DNA of 6,104 bases from Patescibacteria group bacterium (GCA_018830605.1 JAHJRZ010000053.1:1-6104), one strand, 5' to 3'. Positions 1 to 4,445 are shown, counted from the stretch's first letter. Translations and numbers: made by a program. Notes: generated by a model not told the origin, from the letters alone.

Positions 1-573
1 CAAATCAATCCCAATTTTTAAAAATTGATAGGGCAGGGGAGAGGAACGAAAATTTTTAATTTTAAATTTGCAATTCTCAAAAACCTCAATTGCGCGGATT
101 AATCGGCGCTTGTTTTGAAAGTCAGACGAATTTAAAGATATTTTTTTATTCTTTTTGGCAATGGCCTGGAGTTCGGCCAGACTTCTCGACTCCAACTCCC
201 TTCTCAATTTTGTGTCGCTCTGGCCCGGGAATCTGTATCCTCGGGTTAAGGCGTAGATATACAAAGCTGAACCGCCGACAATAATGGGCAGCCTATTTTT
301 CTTTAAAATATCTTTTATTTTTTTTAGGGCGTCGCGCTGGAAATCAGTCGCGGTATAAACTTTTTTGCGCGGATCAACAAAATCCAAAAGATGATGCGGC
401 ACTTTTTGCATTTCTTTTTTCGTCGGCTTAGCTGTCGCAAGATTAAAATACTTATAGACCGTGCGGGAATCAGCGCAAATAATTTCACCCTTAAATTTTT
501 GGGCGAGCTTAATCCCCCATCCGGTCTTGCCTGAAGCCGTCGGCCCTAAAATGACGATTATTTTATTCTTCAT
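1..573 (-). CDS. miaA: tRNA dimethylallyltransferase MiaA, C-terminus cut by window edge
   Basis: MiaA transfers a dimethylallyl group from DMAPP to N6 of A37 in tRNAs that read codons starting with U. The frame opens at ATG 573 and stays open to base 1, giving 191 residues of a protein that is usually about 300. Visible motifs are the P-loop GPTASGKT (residues 10-17), ADSRTVY (34-40) with the Asp-Ser-Arg typical of the family, the ATAKP stretch (46-50), PHHLLD (59-64), a GGSALYI segment (100-106) matching the GGT-LY motif, and NKRRLIRAIEV (154-164). The segment between the last two is short, so the tRNA-grasping insertion is small. The start overlaps the end of the upstream 59-residue gene by 11 bases and has no clear Shine-Dalgarno, which suggests translational coupling. 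The assignment is from family motifs and is firm; the missing end is only the window limit. Confidence 0.96.
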   Translation of the reverse strand, partial: MKNKIIVILGPTASGKTGWGIKLAQKFKGEIICADSRTVYKYFNLATAKPTKKEMQKVPHHLLDFVDPRKKVYTATDFQRDALKKIKDILKKNRLPIIVGGSALYIYALTRGYRFPGQSDTKLRRELESRSLAELQAIAKKNKKISLNSSDFQNKRRLIRAIEVFENCKFKIKNFRSSPLPYQFLKIGIDL

Positions 574-742
574 CTTTTGAGAGATCTTTTTCTTGTTTAT
601 CTTTTAATTCTTTGATCTTAAAAACATTCTTGCCTGAAATATCCATTCTCTTCCTCTTTTTGCGCTCGCGTTTTTTAGCTTTTTCTTCCATCTCCGATAA
701 ATCTAAAGAATCAGCGTCCTCATCGTTTTTTTGCTTGTTCAT
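563..742 (-). CDS. small highly charged hypothetical protein (59 aa)
   Basis: This short frame starts at ATG 742 and stops at TAA 563. An AAGGA-type Shine-Dalgarno lies about seven bases before the start. The protein has an acidic N-terminal third (NDEDADSLDLSEMEE), a strongly basic middle (KAKKRERKKRKR, residues 21-32), then MDISGKNVFKIKEL (33-46) and a charged Lys/Glu/Asp tail. There is no membrane segment or signal peptide. It overlaps the upstream GGDEF gene by 23 bases and miaA by 11, so the three genes are almost certainly co-transcribed and coupled. The good ribosome binding site and tight overlaps argue that it is real. I do not recognise a named family. The basic patch suggests nucleic-acid or ribosome contact, but that is inference. 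Confidence 0.7.
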   Translation of the reverse strand: MNKQKNDEDADSLDLSEMEEKAKKRERKKRKRMDISGKNVFKIKELKDKQEKDLSKDEE

Positions 743-1409
743 CTCTTTTCCTTTTTGTCTTAATTAATTCTTGGCTTACTTCTTTGATTTGGCTTGAAAG
801 ATTTTTTTTCGGATCAAGCTCTTTGGTCGCAACAGTAGCCGAGATATTAAAATCTTGGCCTCCAATTTTAAGCTTCGAGGTTCTAAGTTTTTCTTTAAAA
901 ACTTTATTTAATTCTTCAACTGATTCTGCCCCTCCCCGAAGAGCCACCATAAACTCATCCCCGACAAACCACCGACCGATCATATCTGTTTTTTTTCCAT
1001 AAACCTCTTTTAGTATCTCTGCATAGGCGCTGATTAATCTGTCTCCGCCGCTGTGCCCTTCTTGGGTACTATTAGCTTGTTTGAGTTTGTCAAGGTCAGA
1101 AAAAACTATCGTTAAGCGATCTTCGGGATTTTTTCTGTATCTCTCAAAAGATCCCTTGAGCGCCGCTTCAATGCGGGTGCAATTCAAAAGACCAGTCAAG
1201 CGATCAATCCCCCATTTTTCTCTTTCGTCGATTAATCTTCCGGCTAAATCAACAATCGAGCGCAAATTTTCCGGGACTTCTTCTTCTTTAGAAATACGCC
1301 GAAAATCATCACCAATTAATCTCCCCTCCCCGCTCTCTACCATTAAGGCCAATTCCTCAAGCGTCTGGGGGTTTTCTTTTGGGATTTGGCTTTGTTCAAA
1401 TTCAGGCAT
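720..1409 (-). CDS. degenerate GGDEF-domain protein (diguanylate cyclase-like)
   Basis: This is a soluble 229-residue protein with no membrane segment. Residues 1-60 are a charged, probably helical leader, and about 65-220 form a GGDEF domain. Domain signatures are DRLTGL (69-74), FSDLDKLKQAN (103-113) carrying the metal-binding Asp pair, GHSGGD (118-123) and the signature loop VGDEF (149-153). The family makes cyclic di-GMP from two GTP. Here the first Gly of GGDEF is Val, and one extra residue separates the preceding Arg from the loop. The RxxD inhibitory site is KKTD (139-142). Activity is therefore uncertain, and it could be a GTP or c-di-GMP sensor. No EAL or HD-GYP partner is in the window. 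The start at 1409 has no Shine-Dalgarno but sits just downstream of a promoter candidate. The TGA stop lies inside the next gene, the first link of a miaA-containing operon. Confidence 0.88.
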   Translation of the reverse strand: MPEFEQSQIPKENPQTLEELALMVESGEGRLIGDDFRRISKEEEVPENLRSIVDLAGRLIDEREKWGIDRLTGLLNCTRIEAALKGSFERYRKNPEDRLTIVFSDLDKLKQANSTQEGHSGGDRLISAYAEILKEVYGKKTDMIGRWFVGDEFMVALRGGAESVEELNKVFKEKLRTSKLKIGGQDFNISATVATKELDPKKNLSSQIKEVSQELIKTKRKRDEQAKKR

Positions 1410-1425
1410 AAATTATCATTAAAAA

Positions 1426-1454
1426 TTGAAAAATCATTAATTTTATGGTATCTT
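1426..1454 (+). promoter_or_regulatory. promoter of the tRNA array
   Basis: TTGAAA (1426-1431) and TATCTT (1449-1454) are separated by 17 bases, with a TGn extension (TGG, 1446-1448) directly before the -10. Transcription would begin near 1461, leaving a leader of about 17 bases before tRNA-Arg. The hexamers, spacing and position all fit. Confidence 0.6.
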
Positions 1455-1467
1455 ATTAATTGGACAA
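1440..1467 (-). promoter_or_regulatory. candidate sigma70-type promoter of the GGDEF-miaA operon
   Basis: On the minus strand TTGTCC (1467-1462) and TAAAAT (1445-1440) are separated by 16 bases. This would start transcription near 1433, about 24 bases before the GGDEF start codon. It is interleaved with the plus-strand tRNA promoter. The match is moderate and in AT-rich DNA, so this is a candidate only. Confidence 0.4.
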
Positions 1468-1477
1468 AATCAAATCC

Positions 1478-1549
1478 GCCCTCGTGGTGAAATGGATATC
1501 ACGCGACGCTTCGGACGTCGTATTAGGGGTTCGAATCCTCTCGAGGGTA
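1478..1549 (+). tRNA. tRNA-Arg (anticodon UCG)
   Basis: This is a 72-base cloverleaf. The acceptor stem is GCCCTCG/CGAGGGT (G1-U72 wobble), the D stem GTGA/TCAC with a GG-containing loop and A20, a known Arg identity base. The anticodon stem is CGACG/CGTCG with loop CTTCGGA, so the anticodon is TCG at 1511-1513 and reads CGA and probably other CGN codons. The T arm is AGGGG-TTCGAAT-CCTCT. The discriminator is A1549. CCA is not encoded, so a CCA-adding enzyme is needed. It is first in a three-tRNA array, four bases before tRNA-Lys. Confidence 0.95.
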
Positions 1550-1553
1550 GTTT

Positions 1554-1625
1554 GGGCCCGTAGCTCAGTGGTAGAGCGATTGCCTCTTAAGCAATTTGTC
1601 GTGGGTTCGACCCCCACCGGGCCCT
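1554..1625 (+). tRNA. tRNA-Lys (anticodon CUU)
   Basis: The acceptor stem GGGCCCG/CGGGCCC is perfectly paired. The D arm is GCTC-AGTGGTA-GAGC and the anticodon arm ATTGC-CTCTTAA-GCAAT, giving anticodon CTT at 1586-1588, which reads AAG. The variable loop is TTGTC and the T arm GTGGG-TTCGACC-CCCAC. The base at the discriminator position is T1625, unlike the A73 usual for tRNA-Lys. CCA is not encoded. Lys(CUU) normally accompanies a Lys(UUU) gene, which is not in this window. Confidence 0.95.
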
Positions 1626-1640
1626 TTAATTTTACAAAAA

Positions 1641-1724
1641 GCCGAGGTGGCGAAATTGGCAACCGCGCAAGGTTTAGGACCTTGTGTCCGCAAGGACTTG
1701 TGGGTTCGAGTCCCACCCTCGGCA
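1641..1724 (+). tRNA. tRNA-Leu (anticodon UAG)
   Basis: This is an 84-base class II tRNA. The acceptor stem is GCCGAGG/CCTCGGC, the anticodon arm CAAGG-TTTAGGA-CCTTG, and the anticodon TAG at 1675-1677 reads CUA and other CUN codons. The long variable arm (1685-1699) folds as GTCC-GCAA-GGAC. The T arm is GTGGG-TTCGAGT-CCCAC and the discriminator A1724, with no encoded CCA. It is last in the array. A short T-run follows (1725-1728) but no separate terminator hairpin is seen. Confidence 0.96.
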
Positions 1725-1732
1725 TTTTATAT

Positions 1733-1942
1733 TTATGAGTTTGAAGAACTTGGACTTGCTGACGGCGAAGCGGTCTCGCTCGCAGAAGTAGAGGAAGAAG
1801 CTGAAGGCGTAGCTGAAGCTTGAGTTGAAGTTGTCGGTGTTTTGACCGGTTGAGGGTTAATAGTCTCTTTAACAATAAAATAAGCACCGGCGCCGATGGT
1901 AATTACTAACAAAACAATGACAATGATTAAAAAAGTTTTCAT
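1733..1942 (-). CDS. small single-pass membrane protein with Ser/Ala/Thr/Pro-rich tail
   Basis: This 69-residue protein has one strongly hydrophobic segment at residues 4-25 (rich in Ile, Val, Leu), preceded by MKT and followed by a Lys-containing boundary at about 25. It ends in a low-complexity tail (about 34-69) of Thr, Ser, Ala and Pro with PSAS-like repeats. It is most likely an N-terminal membrane anchor or uncleaved signal with an extracytoplasmic disordered tail. There is no lipobox and no type IV prepilin cleavage motif. The start at 1942 is well supported by a GGAGGGAGG ribosome binding site a few bases upstream, the strongest in the AT-rich part of the window, and by a promoter at 1975-2003. 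It ends eight bases from the convergent tRNA-Leu. I do not recognise the family. Function is unknown, and a surface or secretion-related role is only inference. Confidence 0.75.
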   Translation of the reverse strand: MKTFLIIVIVLLVITIGAGAYFIVKETINPQPVKTPTTSTQASATPSASSSTSASETASPSASPSSSNS

Positions 1943-1974
1943 TATTCCTCCCTCCTCTATTTGTTCTCATATTT

Positions 1975-2003
1975 ATTATAACAAGGAATCAAAACACTTT
2001 AAA
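1975..2003 (-). promoter_or_regulatory. promoter of the small membrane protein gene
   Basis: On the minus strand TTTAAA (2003-1998), a 17-base spacer and a perfect TATAAT (1980-1975) with a TGn extension (from 1983) predict a start near 1968. That is about 26 bases before the ATG at 1942 and just upstream of the GGAGG-type ribosome binding site. The -35 matches TTGACA at four of six positions. It begins directly after the stop of the NUDIX remnant. Confidence 0.65.
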
Positions 2004-2004
2004 G

Positions 2005-2133
2005 CTATTTTACAAGTATTAATCTATTGTACTTTGCCAAAAAAAGAAATTTTGATTCCGTGCCCTTGGCTAACAAAATTTGATTATTCTTTAAAATCAA
2101 TGCCCTGACGAGTAAATGAATTTTTTCTTGCAT
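2005..2133 (-). pseudogene. truncated NUDIX hydrolase N-terminal remnant (42 codons)
   Basis: The frame from ATG 2133 to TAG 2005 encodes 42 residues. The first 32 look like the opening strands of a NUDIX hydrolase: KIHLLVRALILKNNQILLAK, then GTESKFLFL. In family members such a stretch is followed by PGGH and the Nudix box GX5EX7REUXEEXGU. Here it runs instead into AKYNRLILVK and a stop, and no other frame of the following bases restores PGGH. The metal-binding glutamates are therefore absent and the product cannot hydrolyse nucleoside diphosphate substrates in the usual way. An extended -10 lies 14 bases before the start codon. Most likely it is the 5' end of a gene whose remainder was deleted; a genuine micro-protein is possible but less likely. 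The family call rests on pattern recognition of a short segment. Confidence 0.55.
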
Positions 2134-2146
2134 AATAATTATTTCT

Positions 2147-2155
2147 ATTATAACA
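2147..2155 (-). promoter_or_regulatory. extended -10 promoter upstream of the NUDIX remnant
   Basis: TGTTATAAT (2155-2147, minus) is a perfect extended -10, embedded in CTTGTTATAATA, which is identical to the one before the small membrane gene. There is no good -35 at the expected place (TGAGCG). Transcription would start near 2140, seven bases before the ATG, so the message would be almost leaderless. Confidence 0.5.
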
Positions 2156-2223
2156 AGTTTTTTGTTCTCCGCTCAGAAAAGCTCGGAAATAACTTTGAAG
2201 AAGGGCAACAACCAAACCCCAAG

Positions 2224-2247
2224 CTTTTCAAGCAGCTATTTGAAAAG
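2224..2247. repeat. 8-bp perfect inverted repeat downstream of the Cas2-like gene
   Basis: CTTTTCAA (2224-2231) and TTGAAAAG (2240-2247) pair perfectly around an eight-base loop. It lies 17 bases past the stop of the winged-helix/Cas2-like gene. Neither strand has a following T-run, so it is a poor intrinsic terminator. It may be an RNA 3'-end hairpin or an operator. The rest of 2134-2263 shows no gene that I can support. Confidence 0.4.
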
Positions 2248-2263
2248 ACACGCTAATAACCTG

Positions 2264-2827
2264 TTATTTTTTAGTGGATTTTAGCTCATCCTTAAACATT
2301 TTTCGTAAATGATTCTCAATATCCGTCTTCTCCACTATTAAATAAGCAACAAAATGATTGACCTTATAATAATCAATTGCTTCTTCTATTTGGTCCGCCT
2401 TAATAAACGGACAGACCCAGAGACTCTGCTGGACTTGGCGAAAACCAATTCTTTTGATTGCACTTCTAAATCTATCCCTTCTTTCGTTCAGTTTCTGCGG
2501 GATATCAAAAGAAATCATCCGCCATTTGCCGTCTTTTTTGTTATCAGCTGAATTCTCTAAAAGTTTTATTTTTCCTTTAAGAGTAAACTTCACGCTTATT
2601 GAATTGGTGCGTTTCTTGTATTTAATATATCCAACTTTTTCCAAATAACTCAATCGATCATAGATTCTTTCTCTGGCAATTTTATTCTCTCGCAGTCTCT
2701 GGTAAAAAAGTTTGGTGCTGCGGCTGGAGAAAATAAAAGCATCGGTGATATCGAAAATATCGGACAGCACATCTAAAAGATTAGCTGATATTGTTTTGTA
2801 TGTTTTTTTAATTTTTTTAAGTCTCAT
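2264..2827 (-). CDS. winged-helix protein with C-terminal Cas2-like (PaaX-type) domain
   Basis: A start at ATG 2827 gives 187 residues. An upstream in-frame ATG at 2863 would add 12, but a TATAAT at 2849-2844 lies inside that extension, so 2827 is preferred. Residues about 38-86 look like a winged helix: a helix-turn-helix segment with RERIYDRLSYLEKVGYI, then a beta wing ending FTLKGK. Residues about 100-178 resemble the ferredoxin-like Cas2 fold of PaaX C-terminal domains: WRMISFDIP (102-110), a basic helix, RIGFRQVQQSLWVCPF (126-141) and a final strand FVAYLIVEKT (159-168). Asp108 sits where Cas2 nucleases have their catalytic Asp. Such proteins are often auto-annotated as Cas2, but with no CRISPR array or cas1 nearby a DNA-binding regulator is likelier. 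It is basic and soluble, with its own promoter, and monocistronic as seen. Confidence 0.8.
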   Translation of the reverse strand: MRLKKIKKTYKTISANLLDVLSDIFDITDAFIFSSRSTKLFYQRLRENKIARERIYDRLSYLEKVGYIKYKKRTNSISVKFTLKGKIKLLENSADNKKDGKWRMISFDIPQKLNERRDRFRSAIKRIGFRQVQQSLWVCPFIKADQIEEAIDYYKVNHFVAYLIVEKTDIENHLRKMFKDELKSTKK

Positions 2828-2843
2828 ATTTTTTATTAATTCT

Positions 2844-2873
2844 ATTATACAATTTATCACCAATAATTACCAA
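2844..2873 (-). promoter_or_regulatory. promoter of the winged-helix/Cas2-like gene
   Basis: On the minus strand TTGGTA (2873-2868), an 18-base spacer and TATAAT (2849-2844) predict a start near 2837, only about ten bases before ATG 2827. No Shine-Dalgarno is present, which suits a nearly leaderless message. Bases after the -10 (TATAATAGAA-TAAT) closely match those before the NUDIX remnant. Confidence 0.6.
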
Positions 2874-2948
2874 ACTTTTAACATAGCTACTGGATAAATG
2901 ACGCTATAAACCTATTAATCAATTTAGATTATTTTATTTTAATAGATT

Positions 2949-2996
2949 AAAAAACCCGCAAAGGTGACCGTGGAACGATTGGTCACCCTCGCGGGT
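2949..2996 (-). terminator. strong intrinsic terminator of the PurF-like gene
   Basis: On the minus strand ACCCGC (2996-2991) pairs with GCGGGT (2959-2954), enclosing a second perfect 7-bp stem GGTGACC/GGTCACC (2987-2981 with 2969-2963) and an 11-base loop. A three-base internal loop separates the stems, and six T follow directly (2954-2949). It begins about 20 bases after the PurF-like stop codon. The neighbouring stretch 2874-2948 is AT-rich and shows nothing else I can support. Confidence 0.92.
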
Positions 2997-3017
2997 GGGG
3001 GCTGGGAGGGGACTCGC

Positions 3018-4394
3018 TCAGGCGGCATCGCGCAGATAGTATCCTGACTTGAGGAAGCAGGCGACGCAGAGGTTCTCCTCGCAGGGAATGACTGCTTTTT
3101 GCTGTTCAAGCCAGCTGACATCCTCCGGTGGTGATTTGATGGCTTCACAGACACGGTCGAGCGGCACATAGCGCAAGGAGTCGGCATTGATGAAAGTGCA
3201 GATTTCGGCAACACTCATGCTTGAGGCGAGAAAATCCTCTTCTTTGGTCGGCGGTCGGGCACGCGGGCAGTAACGGATAGATGGAGGCGAGCCGATCCGA
3301 ACATGCACCTCTACTGCTCCGACGCGGTGCAGTTCATAGATCTCATCTTTAATGGTAATGCCGGCGCGGATGGAGTCATCAAGAATGACAAGCTTTCTTC
3401 CAGCGACATTCTCCTTGATAACCCTTAGTTTGCGTGCTTTCTCCGGGATACGCAACCAGATGGGCAGGTTGTAAGTTCGGCGCCGATACTGCGGCGGCAG
3501 GTAGGCCTGAACAAGCGGTAACCTACTTTTCAGGTGATAGCCCTGGGCATGGCCAATTCCAGAAAAGGGGATCGGCGCAACATAATAGCCCTCACCAAAG
3601 TCATCACCTTCAGCCAGTATCCCGCTGAAGATGTCGCGCGCCACAGAAACGTGAACTCCGTCGATAACTGAATCGTAACGGCCGTAGTAGGCCCAGTTGA
3701 AGATGCAGAAGCGGACCTCGCCCTCGATGCGAAAGAGTGATTCCATGCCGTCGGGCATCAAACGGACTGCTTCGCCCGGTCTGATGTCGCGCAGTATTTC
3801 CCAACCGCGGTCGTAGGTAAAACCGCAGGACTCCGAAGCGACGATCATGCCGTCTCCGCCCTCTCCAGCGATTAACGGTGCGCCGCCATCGATTCCTCTG
3901 GCGGCATAGATCGCTTCTGGCGTCATAACAGTGAAGGCAAGTGGACCCTCTATCCTTTCAAGTGCACCGCGGATGCCATCGGGGAGGTCCGTGCCCTGAT
4001 TGATGATGGTTGCCAGCAACTCCACGTCCTCGCCTGTCGGAAAAATACATCCCTGGCGCAGAAGCTTACGACGCAACTCGGCGCCGTTCGTTATGTAGCC
4101 ATCCATACCAACGACGAAACTGCCGACATTCGTCAGCTCGCAAAGAATCGGCTGGCGGTCAACATTGCTCGTTACCCCCAAACCCAAATGACCGTCGAGG
4201 CCATCAAGATCTTCAGCGAAGGTATCAATAACCAAACCGCGATGCGTCCTAATCTTGGTAATCTCTCGGCCGTTGGCGGTCGCCATCCCGCCATAAACCT
4301 GACCGCGAGACATGAGCTCATACAGCCCCTGGTACATCCTGCCGACACATTGGCCATCTCTGTCTTTGGAGATGATACCCATGACACCGTGCAT
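3018..4394 (-). CDS. PurF-like protein with inactivated glutaminase domain
   Basis: This 458-residue protein aligns end to end with amidophosphoribosyltransferase (about 476 in Bacillus), which makes phosphoribosylamine from PRPP and glutamine. Residues 1-225 correspond to the Ntn glutaminase domain and 230-458 to the phosphoribosyltransferase domain. MHGVMGI replaces MCGVxGI, so the catalytic Cys is His2. GHxRYxT is GLGVTS (71-76) and HNGN is MDGY (97-100), so glutamine-binding Arg and oxyanion Asn are also lost. The PRPP loop is DDSIRAGIT (339-347; usual DDSIVRGTT) and PDSG is PFSG (276-279). Cys230, Cys376, Cys443 and Cys446 fall at or near the four Fe-S ligands of the Bacillus-type enzyme. 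The start at 4394 has a strong GGGAGGGG site. The gene is far more GC-rich than its neighbours, with its own leader and terminator. It may use free ammonia or have a new role; substrate unknown. Confidence 0.88.
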   Translation of the reverse strand: MHGVMGIISKDRDGQCVGRMYQGLYELMSRGQVYGGMATANGREITKIRTHRGLVIDTFAEDLDGLDGHLGLGVTSNVDRQPILCELTNVGSFVVGMDGYITNGAELRRKLLRQGCIFPTGEDVELLATIINQGTDLPDGIRGALERIEGPLAFTVMTPEAIYAARGIDGGAPLIAGEGGDGMIVASESCGFTYDRGWEILRDIRPGEAVRLMPDGMESLFRIEGEVRFCIFNWAYYGRYDSVIDGVHVSVARDIFSGILAEGDDFGEGYYVAPIPFSGIGHAQGYHLKSRLPLVQAYLPPQYRRRTYNLPIWLRIPEKARKLRVIKENVAGRKLVILDDSIRAGITIKDEIYELHRVGAVEVHVRIGSPPSIRYCPRARPPTKEEDFLASSMSVAEICTFINADSLRYVPLDRVCEAIKSPPEDVSWLEQQKAVIPCEENLCVACFLKSGYYLRDAA

Positions 4395-4396
4395 AG

Positions 4397-4414
4397 AATC
4401 CCCTCCCAGGGATT
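4397..4414 (-). promoter_or_regulatory. ribosome binding site of the PurF-like gene within a small hairpin
   Basis: On the minus strand GGGAGGGG precedes ATG 4394 by about six bases and fixes the start. The same bases sit in an inverted repeat, AATCCC (4414-4409) with GGGATT (4402-4397), around a six-base loop. Folding would hide the Shine-Dalgarno. A further short repeat GCGG/CCGC (about 4433-4421) lies upstream. Sequestration as control is inference. Confidence 0.55.
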
Positions 4415-4445
4415 GGAGTGGCGGCTAGTCCGCTATTTTCATCCT

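Noticed and set aside
1081..1422. 113-residue plus-strand frame
   Set aside because: It is a shadow of the GGDEF gene on the other strand, Ser/Lys-rich with no domain pattern.
1460..1823. Plus-strand frames across the tRNA array
   Set aside because: They translate tRNA sequence and lack ribosome binding sites.
1456..1887. 143-residue minus-strand frame with segments like RVGLEPTSPCG and GVEPTTNCLRGNRSTTELR
   Set aside because: These are the well-known false peptides produced by translating the antisense of tRNA genes; the frame covers all three tRNAs and the real small membrane gene.
1896..2108. 70-residue plus-strand frame across the intergenic region
   Set aside because: It is antisense to the small membrane gene start, its promoter and the NUDIX remnant, and shows no ribosome binding site or motif.
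2134..2263. Possible small RNA gene
   Set aside because: I found only one AT-rich inverted repeat and could not match tmRNA, 6S, SRP RNA or RNase P features.
2264..2827. Calling this gene a CRISPR adaptation nuclease cas2
   Set aside because: The protein has an extra winged helix, is about twice the length of Cas2, and no array or cas1 is visible.
2828..2863. Twelve-residue N-terminal extension of the winged-helix/Cas2-like gene
   Set aside because: A TATAAT promoter element lies inside it, and the ATG at 2827 gives a sensible start.
2939..3214. 91-residue minus-strand frame
   Set aside because: It runs through the terminator hairpin and overlaps the 3' end of the PurF-like gene in another frame.
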